In this document: in pieces, positions 12,901 to 25,800 of the stretch
Layout of the letters: each line of letters begins with the position of its first letter
Position numbering within the stretch: position 1 is the stretch's first letter
From: Strongylocentrotus droebachiensis
Taxonomy: Eukaryota > Echinodermata > Echinoidea > Camarodonta > Strongylocentrotidae
DNA length: 64,000 nucleotides
NCBI GenBank assembly: GCA_035222895.1
Contig: JAVYIG010001594.1
Location: 62,001 to 126,000, forward strand
Direction: 5' to 3'
Notes under the pieces: model-generated
Seen by the model: the letters and a program-made list of their open reading frames with translations, nothing else
What the model was told of the DNA's origin: nothing
Databases searched by the model: none
Made by a program: the position numbers and the translations under genes

Positions 12901-13440
12901 CACTCTGTCTATGCGGGGAACTCCCTAGCTGAGTGAAAATTAATGTTTTCTAGGTAAAGCGGCTTTTCGCTCTCGAATAGTCTGCTATTTCAGAAGTAGT
13001 TATTAATTTCACGCCCAAATCCAGAGAGTGAAAAATCAATCAGATTTTGGTTATTGTAGTTTCAAAAAAGTATTTGGATATTTTTAACGGTAGGACCATG
13101 TCCTTGAGCAATCAATTGAAATTAATTAGGCTTAAATTCAACAACAGCATTGAAACGTCTCAGATGGGAAAGGAAGGGGGGATCTCAAGAGAAAAGTTTC
13201 CCTTATTCGATACTGAGAAGCATCCCTTCTAAGAGAAGAAATGCCCCTTACTTATATATCAACGCACATACATTATCATATACACATATTCTATCATTTG
13301 TGTTAGGTCCATAGAAAGGGGAACAATTCGTGCAAGATATGCCTAATTTGGTTCCTAATCGAAATCTAAAACCGCCATTCAAGGTTTTAAAGTGTATCTG
13401 AAAAGCTAAATTAAAGGATTGTTAAAGCTTTTTAGCATTA

Positions 13441-13543
13441 AAAAAGAAGAATAAGAAACAGAAAAAGAAGAGAAAGGAGAAGGAGGAGGAGGAGGAGAAG
13501 AAGAAGAAGAAGGAGGAGGAGGAGGAGGAGGAGGAGGAGGAGG
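13441..13543 (+). repeat. GA-rich microsatellite (AAG/AGG)n
   Basis: Purine-only tract with GAA and GGA triplets. It generates a poly-Pro/Ser frame on the other strand that is not a gene. Confidence 0.9.
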
Positions 13544-13904
13544 TCGAATAGAAACTTTCAGCTGCCCCTGGGTAGAAAAGTGACATAGTATAACGATTAC
13601 TCTCAAGGTTATCGAAGAAGAAAAGAGATGTATATAGGCTTACATAAAAGGGCTGACCCCCACCTTCCGTGTATTTTGAAATAACTATTTAGGTAACCGT
13701 TCGCTCGTATTTGATCGGCAAAGTGCCGGAAAATGATATTTTATATTGCTACATCAGCAGTGTTTTTAATGAAAATATACAAATTTTACCATTGATGTCA
13801 TGGATGTTGTTCATTAGTTTCACTTGTTTGCAAAAAACAGAGAAACAGAACAGACTATGTTTAGTCAAACAAAGGCGGCCCTCCGGGGGGGGGGGGACAT
13901 GGGG

Positions 13905-14605
13905 GCACAGTGCCCCCACTTTTTCAAGTAACCCAAAAGTGCCTCTTTAACTTCAGTTGTAAGAAGTGCCCTTTTTTACATAGAGAAGCTGCCCCTTTTA
14001 TTTTGACACGTGCCCCTTTTTCCTTAGATAAGTTCCCGTTTTCCTAATTATAAGTGCCCCATAAAAAATGTCCACCCCCTTCTAATAAATGCCCCTTTTC
14101 ATATCTAGTAAATGAGCCTTTTCAGGTACGAGAAGTTACTCCTTTTCACTTCAGATAAGTACACCCCTTCACCTTCGATAATTGCCCCTATTCAAATCTG
14201 AGAGCTACCCGTGTTGCTTTGACAAATGCCCCTTCCCCTTCTGATAAGTGCCCTTTTCATCTCTGATGAGTGTCGCTTTTCACCTCTTATAACTATCCCC
14301 TTTTTTTGACACGTGCCCTTTTCCCTTTCCAAAAAAATGCTCTTTTATAACCTTCTTATAACTTATAAGAAAATGACAGAGGGATAATGAAAAATATGAA
14401 AAAGGGATAATTATGAGAAGGGGAAGGTGCACTTATATTATAAGTGCACCTTCCCCTTCTCATAATTATTCCTTTTTTAATAAGTGCCCCGTTTATTTTA
14501 ACAAATGCCTCTTTTTCTTTTAATAAGGTGCACTTGTTCATTCTCACAAGTGCCCCTTTTCACCTCTGATAATTTCCCTTTTAACAATGATACGAGCCCC
14601 CCTTT
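13905..14605 (+). repeat. Degenerate minisatellite of AAGTGCCCCTTTT units
   Basis: About 20 units of 30-40 bp, each with GTGCCCCTTTT followed by variable TCACCTCTGATA-like sequence. It starts after a G run and ends before another G run at 14611-14620. Confidence 0.85.
14401..14475. repeat. 75-bp palindrome within the minisatellite
   Basis: 37-bp arms (14401-14437, 14439-14475) with one mismatch around a single central T. It contains GGGGAAGGTGCACTTATA. Confidence 0.9.
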
Positions 14606-14628
14606 TTTAGGGGGGGGGGGTTATAAAG

Positions 14629-14950
14629 ATCAGTGGTATATTGAGCGTTGGGCACAGTCGGTATTGTTCTCTAAATCCTGGTGCTCCGCCCACTTGGACG
14701 GGCTGTTGGAGAACAAACAAGGGTTAACATGAAGGGGAGGGAACGGGAAAGGAGGAGGGGACGGGACCGACAAAGATTCAAAGTTCAAAGGATAGGAAAA
14801 AGACCAAGTGAGATAAGGAAAACAATCAAAAAATGGAGGAAAAATAAGTTAATTATTATATACGTTAAGGCAATACGTTTTTTGTGTGGTTGTTGGTTAT
14901 ACCAAAGTCATTGATATCAGTGGTTTATATAGCATTGGGCACAGTCGGTA
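14629..14950 (+). repeat. Paired 35-bp direct repeats flanking 252 bp
   Basis: ATCAGTGGTATATTGAGC... at 14629-14663 and ATCAGTGGTTTATATAGC... at 14916-14950, both ending GGGCACAGTCGGTA. No gene between them was recognized. Confidence 0.7.
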
Positions 14951-16559
14951 AAAGATGCCCCCCCCCCCCCCTGTGTTAATGGCCTGGGTACTTGGGGAAT
15001 CTGTAGTCATTATTTTTTAGTATTGTAAAAAGCATTATTTATAGTCATCTCATGCTTTTTGTCTTCCACGAGGTTGGATTTGGAATATAGGGTCGTATGG
15101 TGCATGGGGGTCATCTTATGGTGGAGGAGTTGGTAAACATAAATCATATATTGTTTTACTATCACGTTATATATTTTTTTCTTTTTCTTTTTTCTTTGTT
15201 ATTTGAAAAGGAAAAAATCGTATGAAGTATTACGAGTATTTTTTTCCATTCCAGAAGAGAAATGCAGTTATATAATTATGGCTACGTTGTTTTTTGTAAT
15301 TCCTGGTTATCGTACTTTTGCAATCAACTATCTTGGTTATACACTATATTTTGAAATGTATTGTTTAATGTTGTAAACAAAGAATGAGAATGATCCTATT
15401 TGTTTAGAATTTAATCATTACAAATTTGATTTGAATTAAAATTTAAGAAAAAATTTGCATGGTTGTGTTCATGTTGGAATAGGATTGGGAAGGGGGTGCA
15501 TGGGGGAGGTGGTTGTCCTCATAAATTTCTCCTTGCTTCTTGCTTGGAAAATTAAAAAAATGAAATATTAATATTAATTGACACAATTTGATGAGGAGAG
15601 TATGGAATAGAATAGAATATGGGAGACTTGTCCTATATAGCCAAAGGGTGGGAGGTCCTCATGTCATTTTATTAGACAGTTTTGAGATTTGATCCGCATG
15701 AAATCGCCTAACTCACTATAGGAGTATCATAACAAATTTTGATCAGTATAGACTATAGTCAATGAGAGGCACAACGTACGGTACATCTATCTATTCGTGA
15801 TAAATCTATTATTTCTCTCTTGCTTTCACTTATAGTCAGTCCTAGTAACTAAAAAATTTCAGCCCCTCGGCGTCGCCTCCCCCGCTCTGACAAGAGTGAG
15901 TCTGACTCCAGCACTGATGCTTTAGGGTTCTTTATTTACATTATGGGGGCTTACACCCTACAAGCTCTGCTATTTAGTCGGCCTTCTTTCCCTTTCAATT
16001 TCATGTTTATTTGTTTAATGTATTGTATTGTGCAAATTGATCTATATGCATATAAATATGTGAATTTGTTAAAATGTACTATCGTTGTAAATATGAACGA
16101 TTGAAAGAGGGGAAAAAAGGAATTATTAATACAAGTTTGTGTTTTTCCGAGATGAAGAAGAGAATATGAGGAAGGTGCTAAAACTGCAAACATAAAGCGG
16201 AGGCATGCAATTTTTCAGCTGGCATTTTGAATTTCGGGTAGAGGCTGGGCATGGCATCAATTTTCCCATTGAAATAATAATGTTTAACTTCAATTATAAA
16301 GTAATAGAGGCGTATCTGGGGGAAGGGGTGTCTGTATTTCCCTCTGAAATAAAAAACCTTTACCTGATCGACGTTCTCCTAATATTCTTCTCCCTATCTT
16401 CATCATCTTCTCTGATTTTCCTTCTATCCTAAAACTAAAAGGGGGAGTTTAATAATTCGTATAGGCCTAACCGTCTTTCATAATCGTTATTTTTGGAAAG
16501 AACTTGAATTTTCATATTGTTGCCTGCTCCTCATTGTTCACTCCATGATATCATATTTC
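14951..16559. other. No gene recognized upstream of HMGCL
   Basis: AT-rich DNA after a C run at 14960. CGGCGTCGCC near 15868 is an isolated GC-rich patch. Confidence 0.5.
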
Positions 16560-16704
16560 CGGGGTGTGGTCATTAGCGACTTCTTCTCAGATAGACCCCG
16601 CCCATCGATAACAGAGCTTGAAGACCACGCCCATCAAACCAACGCCTCGTCATTTAACCCCGCCCTGAAGTTCTATCTAATCTAGTGTTGGCAGCGTTTC
16701 TGAA
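16560..16704 (+). promoter_or_regulatory. HMGCL: Probable TATA-less HMGCL promoter with three GC/CACCC-type boxes
   Basis: Three Sp/KLF-type sites sit in the 140 bp before the start codon: CCCCGCCC at 16596-16603, CCACGCCCA at 16625-16633 and CCCCGCCC at 16658-16665. No TATA box is evident. This is typical of housekeeping metabolic genes. The transcription start is not determined. Confidence 0.55.
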
Positions 16705-16863
16705 ATGGCGGCTGGTCTGAGTCGATTTTGGGCTTGTGCTCAAGTTGTTTCCCAAATGGTTGGAAGGAGAGGAGTTGCATCTCTTGCTGGAAGAGATGCA
16801 CAGATACCAAGATCTGTTAAAATTGTTGAAGTTGGACCGCGTGATGGGTTGCAGAATGAAAAG
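16705..16863 (+). CDS. HMGCL: HMGCL exon 1 (residues 1-53)
   Basis: Begins at an ATG in good context (gaaATGG) just after GC-box-rich DNA. It encodes the presequence and the first barrel strand through [10 protein letters not shown], and ends at donor AAG|gtaagc in phase 0. Confidence 0.95.
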
Positions 16864-19800
16864 GTAAGCATCGAACTGTCTGTCGAGAATTATCACATTG
16901 CCCCACATACTTATATCTGTGCTGTAAAATGCAGCTCTTTCTAGCACATATCCGCAATTCGCAGCCGGTATTGCTGATGGTATTGCTGATAGCAATGCTC
17001 AGAGCGGGAGGTGCTAGTTAGTGTCCGTCTTTTAGTGGCGCTATTTCACAAGTTTGCCCAATTATAATTGAGATCTTAGTATAGTTCATCATTAATGCTC
17101 TTACTGCAGCTGCACCTGTGAAAATGGGCAATGCAGCATGCCATGCATGCATTATTTTTTTGCAATTGCAAGTGAGTGTTCGTGTCTGACTAGTATAACT
17201 CTGATCGAACTTTCAAAGCAAAGGCAAAACAAATAGATCTATTCTATTTCTAATTTATACATAAGTAACATGACTTAATGTTAGTTTTACAGATTTGACA
17301 TCAAAGATCGATAGCCTAAAATTTTAAACAAGCAAACAAAACATGAGGGGTCTGCACTTTAAATATTTTATCATTTGTTTATCATATCTAATTCTATAAT
17401 CTAAACAAAAGTGATCTGAATCAGAACCCCCTCCCGCCCCCCCCCCCAAAAAAAAATAAAAATAAGTCAAAGATGAATCAGTGCCACTGGCACTGCGTTA
17501 CATGACATTTTCAAAACCACTGTGGAGCAGATCAAAATAGGGATGTTTGAAGTGAAAAAAAAAGGAATGTTATCCTATGTCTTTTCTTCCTCTTCTTTTT
17601 CTACTTTGTTTTACTTTAGGTGGTTATTTTTATAGGTTGTTTGCTGGGTTTGCCCCCCCCCCCCCCAAATAACCACTTGGCTGCTAATGGCCTAATACGT
17701 GTTCATACCCCCTGTGCTTTAGCACTTTTGGGGAAATATGATATTCATGTATATATTGCTTACATTCTTTTCTTTTTTACCTTTATTTCTAATTTTTATG
17801 TTATAATTTCTGTTTTATGGAAGTCATAATTGAATGGGGCTATAAATATATATATAGGGTGTTTCCATCCCCACCATCTCTGGTAGTAGGAAGATATCGA
17901 GAAGACCATCGCTTTCTGGGAGGGATGGGCGAAGATGAATGCCTGTTTGGACTCGCACCAACATAAGGCCTAAAATAAAAACTTGTTGTATTGCCCTTTG
18001 GGTGCCAAAACATGGGTCGATCGGTCAGAATTTTTTTTTTTTTTTAACTTTTTTTTGGTCGCCCTCTTTGGGCCGATATTTTTCAGATTTGAATGTTTTG
18101 GGTTTTTTTTTTTCCCACCCTCTTTTGACTGATATTTCTCAGTTTTTAATGCTCTAATACATGTGTTTCAACGTCATCATTCCATTGATATCTTTTTCAC
18201 CTCATAATTGTCCATGGTTTGCACGAGTGAGAATTTTGGAATAATTTGATTTTATGCATCTATATCCCATACAAACAAAATACATATTTTTTTCATTCAT
18301 TAATAAAAAAAAATCTAAAAAACGGGTTACAAAAAAAAACTTTTTTAAAAAGCTGATTGTAGATGTTCATATTTTGGGGTCGGTCGCAAAGGGCAATACA
18401 ACAACTTTTTATTTTGGGCCTTAGTGGGATTAAATACAACATCACTTTCATCACCAGATCTTTCACTTTTATTATCAAAATCACTCCCTAGATCCATAAA
18501 TCCTCCTCTTCGCCTTCTGAAATATCCGAACAATCACTAAAATCACTTTCACTTCTGTCATCAAATGTATCATCCATTATGTTGGAACTCCGAAGTGAAC
18601 TGCGGGCCGCCATTTTGAAAGTTTTGTTAGCTCAGTACACACTGCTATACAGCTCACTAAACTGTACACAAAGTCATTAAAAAAGCCCAGATATTTTTGT
18701 GGGAGAGCGCCAGCCATTGTTCAAATAACATCATTGCAGTGCTAAGTACACAGTAGGGCTAGGTATTATGCAGTGCTACAGTCTTGACAGCGCAATGCTC
18801 TAAACACGTACATGTACGTTGTGCGCACAGGCAAGTGAGAGCGAGACCATGTACATGTAAGTGGCACGCAACCAAGTGGTTAAAGAGATTGTAGTGATTA
18901 CTATCCCCAACAAAGTATTTTAAAGAGAAGATACTCATTGGTGAAATATGCTGTGTTATAGCTTTCCATTTTTATCGACACTACTGTGTTGCCATTTAAA
19001 AAGTTCTTTACCAGCTGAAAAATCCTAATATGTGTGATAATTCTTACTCGGTATGTATTGAAAAAGACTTTTAGAATCAATCTTACAATGAAATAAATAT
19101 TTGTATTTTTTAGAATTTGACATTACCTACATGTAACATAAAACAATATCTTGTGTTTATACAGGCAATGGTTCCGACAGAAACAAAGATCGAGTTGATA
19201 AATCGTCTGTCTGACACTGGTCTGAAGGTGATTGAAGCTACCAGCTTTGTGTCACCAAAATGGATTCCCCAAGTGAGTATCAGTCAGATTCATTCTATGC
19301 TGTATGGGCATCAAACTTCAAGTTAAATGCATGATAAATGTATAAAGAGTGACTCTAACTAAAACAAAAAATTTAGCCCGTGATTACTCAAAGTGACACC
19401 ATTGAAAAAATATGTGTAGACATGTAGTCATGGTTTCTCATTGGGAATTCGACAACATTCAGCAATTTGCCTGATACCGGGTATAATCAATATAAGCGTT
19501 TAGAGACTTTGGTGGTAGGTGCTTTATCAGCACCGTTTTTATTTTTTTTTGAATTTATTATTATCTTTGAGAATGGACTTCAATTTTCAACCGACAGGCT
19601 TGTAATGCATGCACCCTCCAACCACTTTGACAGAAATGCCGAAAGGGGACAAGTCATCATCATGAATTCTTTATCCAAAAGACGATACAACACTTTATCT
19701 AGTTCTTACAGCAAGTTTTGCTACTGCTGCATAGGAGAAAAAAGGCTACCGTATTCCCCATCACCCTGGCAATTTAACCAAGTCTGGTTTGCACAAATAT

Positions 19801-22800
19801 TCCCACAAAATATGACGAGAATGTGTCTTTAAGGCATTCCGTACACTTTAGATTACCTTTATCTCATGTAGAGAATGAGTGGAAATACATTTCCCCCCAA
19901 ATTTCAACCAAAGTCAAATACATGTTTCTGATCAAACTATGCAAAAAAAATGTTATTTATACTTTCTAAGTCAAATTTTGCATAAATCAGACTATTTTTT
20001 GCAGTCCCGACAGATTCGTCTTATGTAGAGTTGAAAATGTACTATAACAAAATGCAACATGAGCTTCAAGCCCTATGCAAGATCCATTTCCATTGACAAG
20101 TTAACTTAAAACCATATTGTACAATGCCCATTGCTATTTTTACAGATGGGAGACCATACAGACGTTATGAATGGTATCACCAGGAGAGGTGGGGTCAGTT
20201 ACCCCGTTCTGACCCCTAACCTCCAGGGTTTCAAGTCGGCCCTCGAAGCTGGGGCAGAGGAGGTAGCCATCTTTGGTGCTGCATCAGAAACCTTTAGCAA
20301 GTAAGAGCTAGGAGCTACTCTGTTTGTCATGCATACCAGTGAAAATAAAATACATATTAGTATTGAATGACTAAGCTCTTGAATGCTCAAAAAAGGAAAA
20401 AAAACAATGAAATTCATGAAATAACTATAATAAAATCTGACTCTACTCTAACTGAAGCAAATCCAAAGAGAGCTGCTGTAAATGCAAGGTCATATATTTA
20501 TTTTTAAATTGATGCATACCAGTAAGACTCAACATTAACAGTGGTCTGGTGCCCATGGCCCCACAAATTTTACTCAGCCACCCCCACCCCCTCCCTCACA
20601 AAGTATGAAATGTAAACAAGGAGTCCACCTTGAAAATACCAATCTGTATCCCCAATGACAATTGCTTAATGGTGAATTTCTTGTACTGCTTTATAATAGG
20701 AGGATTAAACGAGAACTTACAGTTTGAAGTTTGATCCGTATTTTATGAGTATTAGGAGGTTAGAGAATACATGAGAGCCCGCCCGCAACGCTACAATCAA
20801 TCTTCAAAGCAACTGTGACTACTGATGAACAAATAAAATAAATAAAATAGGACTGATGAGAACATACTAATGATCCTGAGCAAGGGAGGGAGAGGTAGGG
20901 CATGTATTCTCTAACCTCCTAATACTCATAAAATACGGATCAAACTTCAAACTGTAAGTTCTCGTTTAATCCTCCTATTTTATTTCATATTTCTCGGTAA
21001 CAAGAATACATGAGACTTCAAAGCTCAGTAGTCACATATGCGACAATAATTTGTCAACAAAATATCAGGAATAGCTAACCTGGTCCTTGTAGAAATCAGA
21101 ATCAGTGATGTAGGACTGCTTGAGTGAAAGTAGAATGTCCCGTATTCACTGGTTTGTTGTAGTACTTTTCAAAAGTTTTCTCATTGGCCCAACCGGCATG
21201 CTTGAGAATCACATCCATTGGGATGTGCATCTTCTTGGCTATTGAAGTAGATGCTGCCCTTGTAGAGTGAGACTTGTACTGGTCCGTATCGATGCCAGAA
21301 TTTTTCATCACAACTCTGATCCATCTCGAAATTGTTTGCGAGGATGCCCTTTTGTGTGGCTTCCGAAACGAGATGAACAGGTGTCTCTCTGACTTCCTTA
21401 TTTCTTTTGTCAGTTTTATATATTGTTCAATGCAATGTACGGCACAAAGCCGTTCATCCTCTGGGAATGCTGATATCTTGACCATTATACCAACATTTCC
21501 TGGTTTACTCTGCTTAAGCAGGCTATCAACATGGAATTCCACCGAGTCTGCCTTCAAACACATCTTGTCCAAATTAAGGTTCCACAGAGTTTGTACTCTT
21601 TGTGCTGAAGTAAGCGCAAGTAACATGCTCAATTTTTGAGTCAATTTACACAAAGGAAGCTTATCATTAGCTGGTTGAAGACGAAGGTAATCCAATACAA
21701 TACTGACGTCCCAAACCTGAGCATAGCGTGGGGTTGGAGTTCTTAGCTGGAAAACACCTTTCATGTACTTGCTTATGATAGGATGTGAACCAATCGTATA
21801 GTTGCTATCATCCAAACTCATGACTGATGCCAGGGCACTCCTTGCTGTATTGATAGCACTATAGCTAGCATTATGTCTGTAAAAAAGGTCACTGAAAAAA
21901 CTCTAAAATATCCTTAGCTTTAGCCTGCATCCATGGAAGTTTGTGCTGTTCGCAGAAAATTTTCCACTTGGAGATGTAAATGTTGTATTGTTTCTTTGTT
22001 GATTCTCTCCATGATGCACCAATAATGTCTGTAGTTCTCTCTGTTAATCCATGTAGATCACAGTGTGCACGCCAAGCCTGCAACAAAGGAGATCAAGATT
22101 AGTGAGAGGGTGAGGACTGCCAGACACTGGCTGAGTGAGAAGTGAAATGTTCCATGGCAAAAGCATGGGCTCTTCGAGCAATATTTCTTCAAGAATGGGG
22201 AACCAGGCTTGTGTAGGCCAGTTTGGTACCACCAATAAGCCTCGTGCATTGTCTACTTTAATCTTCTGTAGGCACCTTGGAATTATGTTGAAAGGTGGGA
22301 AAGCATAAAAATTGAGAGTACCCCAGTCTACGGTGAATGCATCCACTGCCCAAGCATTAGGGTCTGGCATCCACGAAATATACTTTGGTAGCTGAGCGTT
22401 GAGCCTAGTTGCAAACAAATCTACCTCTGGCAGACCATATCTACCCACTATTGACTTGAACATAGCCCTATCGAGCATCCATTCAATGTTGTCATTAAAT
22501 TTCCTAGACATGCGGTCTGCTTCGACGTTTAGAGTACCTGGGAGATGAGCAGCCGTTAACCAAATATTTCTATCCTTACACCACTCCCAAATTTCACTGG
22601 CCATTTCATTGCAGGAGTGTGATCTAATACCTCCCATATTATTGAGGTACGCAGTTGCCGTCATATTATCAAGCCTAATCAGAACATGTGTATTTCTCAT
22701 GTTAGAACAGTAAGCTTTCAACCCGAGGCCTGCTGCAAGGGTCTCAAGATAATTTATTTCATTATTGTGAGCCCTAGCTAATTCTTGGCTGTTCCATCTG

Positions 22801-25800
22801 CCCCCCGTTTGTGATTTTAGATCTGTAGCACCCTAGCCTTTTCCACTGGCATCGGTGCGCAATTCCATCATGAATTTCCCATGATGCATAGGGCACTTAA
22901 CTGAAGTAACATTTGAAACCCACCAGTTTATTTCATCTTTAGATTTAGGTGAAAGTACCATGGGTCTGTCAAAGTGCCCTTTATTGCACCTTAATGCTGC
23001 TATTTTCTTTTTCTCTAGTGCCCTGTAATGCAGTGGCCCATACTGAGAAGCTGGAAAAGTTGCTACTATTTTCCCAATTATCTTCGCAACTTCCCTTATG
23101 GAGGGGGCTTTCTTCTCTAGCAACCCAATGCATGCCTCTCTTACGTCTTTGCCTTTGTTAACAGGCAGTGTAATTTCCATTCTAATTGTATCAAGTCTGA
23201 ATCCAAGAAATTCAATGTCTTGAGTCGGTTCAAGCACCGACTTTATTGGATGAATTATGAATCCCAGTCTACTCAGCAACATTGTAGTAGCTGTCACGGA
23301 TTCTAGTGTTCTAGACTTGGTTTTACCAATAATTATAGTGTCATCCAAATATCCAACAACTTTGTGTTTGGATTGTCTAAGACAGGCAAACACAGGTTTG
23401 AGAAGCTTAGTAAATAGCCTGGGGGCAGAGCTAAGCCCATTTGGCAGGGTTTTAAATTGCCATAATTGTCCCTGCCACACAAAGCGAAGGTACTTTCTAG
23501 ATTCTGTATGAATGGGTACCGTGTAGTATGCATCGCGAAGGTCGACTGAAGCCATGAAGTCTCCCTCAGACAAGAGGGAGACAGCAGTGAAAATGTTGTC
23601 CATTTTGAAATGGCAATAAGTAATGTATTTGTTAAGTTTGGACAAATCCAGAATAAGTCTTACTCCTCCATTCTTTTTTGGTCTTGTGAAAATGTGTGAA
23701 ATGAATTCACCATTGACGTGTGAGCAACGCTCAATGACGTTTTTATTTTCTAGAGTATTCAACTCCTCATGGATCTTAGCCATCTCCATAGCATTTCGCT
23801 TGTAAGTGTGGAGGGGCTTGTCTTGTATGGGGGGGAATTTGTCTGGATCAAATTCCAGTTTGTAGCCTTGAATAGCTTGAAGTAAGAATGGATCTGAAGT
23901 AATTTTGCACCAATTTTCATAAAATGGCTTCAGTCGACCTCCGACCATATCAGACACGGCTTCATTACAAACACTAACCTCTTGAGTGCTTGAGCCTGAT
24001 GGGGAATTTCCCCCGACTACTTCTTGCGATGGTACGATTGTTTGCCCCTGTTGGCTGTTGGGGTGTAGGTGTGTGATGCCTGTTGTTTTGAATTCCCTTT
24101 CTTGAAGTTGGAATTCTGGCGCTGCCCTAAAAAAGGGCGCTCTGAGTTCCCATACATACGGGATGACGAATTGCCTTGATCTCGATTGGGGAACCAGCCA
24201 GCTCGTTTCATGGTGTGCTTGGCATAGTCTGTAACCTTGCGATAAGGATGATATGAGCGTTGCTGCCTGTCTTGAGGCTGGTTTCTCGTGTTCATAACAC
24301 CTGCCGTGGCTTTTTGCTGTTCTTGCAGTTCTTTAACCTGGCGCCCCAGATCCTCGCCAAACAAGTGTTTGGTAACTGGGTAAGTTGGCCGGCACAGATG
24401 ATGAAAAAGAGGGTTGAGATCCGGTTTGATCAAATCCTTCCTCATGGAATTTAGGCCGTAATTGGCATTACATAGCAGCGCCAATGCATCATGCTGCTCC
24501 TCGGTCATCGTAGCCGGGTTCAGAGATCGTGCAAAAGCACACAAGCCTTTGGTTAATGACTTCTGGATGTACTGAATTTTCAGATCTTTATTTCTGGTTG
24601 CTGAACGCAAGTTTTCCCAAATAATTGTGTTCACTCTTGGAGTGTCAAGCAATTCACAGTTTTCGGGGGAAAGATATTTCTCAGCCGCCTCATCCAGAGA
24701 TTTTTCTTCCAGTTTGTTGCTCATCAAATAAGTCATAGATTGAGCTATGTCGTCATGTAAGGGGGCACCAATCCCCGAGGGCATGGCAAATTTTGCGGCG
24801 ATCATGGGAATTGAATCTTGTCCCTTGCCAGCAGTAGTAGGCACACTACCAACAGCTCTGCCCATGCTTCCGACATCGTCGGTATCATAAAGAAGTTCGC
24901 TACCTGGCGATTCACTTCCATCATAAAGATCATCGGCCATTAAAAGGCCTTCCCCCGAGGTCAATCTTCCTACCGAGAGGAGCTCCGTGTTTTTATCAAC
25001 CGGAGAGGAGAATGTCTGTGGGGCCAGAGCCGGCTGAGCCGGGGCAGGGATTCTCTCCATTAACACAGAAAGCATGTCTTCCAGCTTATCAATGCGTGAA
25101 TCCACAGACTTCGATTTTGAGTCCGAGCTCGGCTTAGCCTTGCTCGTGTTGTCAACCTCGCGGTTCGGCTTAGCCTTACCAACACATTTATTGTCAGAGG
25201 ATTTGACTTTCGTCTTAGACGATTTAGTATTTTCTTGCACGCTCGGCTTTGCCTTGCTACTAATTTTGCATTTGGGAGTACCCACAGCAATGCCCGAGCT
25301 CGGCTTTGCCTTACTCGTCAGGGGAGAAACACCGGGTACGGTAGGCATTATGGGCCCGGCTGCCTGCGGGTTTGTACCCGTCCCCGTGATTGCAGGTTCC
25401 GATGGAGACTTGCTCGTGCCCGGCAGGCACCGAGCAGATGATGGGATTTCAAAATTGATTTTTGAGTCCCAAGATTTGTCCATTTTAGAACAAAACCTGT
25501 TTCAAAAGTGTCAGAAACTTTTCTACGAGCGAATTTCGGCAAAAAACTCTGCCGGAAACGAAGGATTGCAAAATTATAAACAGATTTTTGCAGCTCAAAG
25601 ATTTCGTATATCATACGATGTAAGCGCGACGAACGTAATTGATTGTAGCGTTGCGGGCGGGCTCTCATGTATTCTCGTTACCGAGAAATATGAAATAAAA
25701 TAATCCCTAGACCTTAAAGTATACCCAACCATAAGCACAACTCCGCACCTGAAATCTAAAATTCAATTTCAACCCAAACTCTAACCCCATGAATTTTATT

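Larger units (their letters stand above)
20695..25702 (-). mobile_element. DIRS-type tyrosine-recombinase retrotransposon (about 5.0 kb)
   Basis: Order on the minus strand is inverted terminal repeat, gag, RT/RNase H/methyltransferase-like, tyrosine recombinase, internal complementary region, inverted terminal repeat. This is the DIRS1 layout; such elements integrate through circular DNA and make no target duplication. A 39-bp inverted repeat lies at 20763-20801 and 25638-25676. The outer ends 20695-20773 and 25665-25702 are both complementary to the internal block 20901-21015. Element edges share an AATA tetranucleotide. The element sits antisense in HMGCL intron 3. One nonsense and one frameshift lesion suggest this copy cannot move on its own. 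Confidence 0.93.

Noticed and set aside
13406-13606. Poly-Pro/Ser minus-strand frame
   Set aside because: Explained by the AGG/AAG microsatellite.
25074-25703. 209-codon plus-strand frame
   Set aside because: Antisense of DIRS gag and its terminal repeat.
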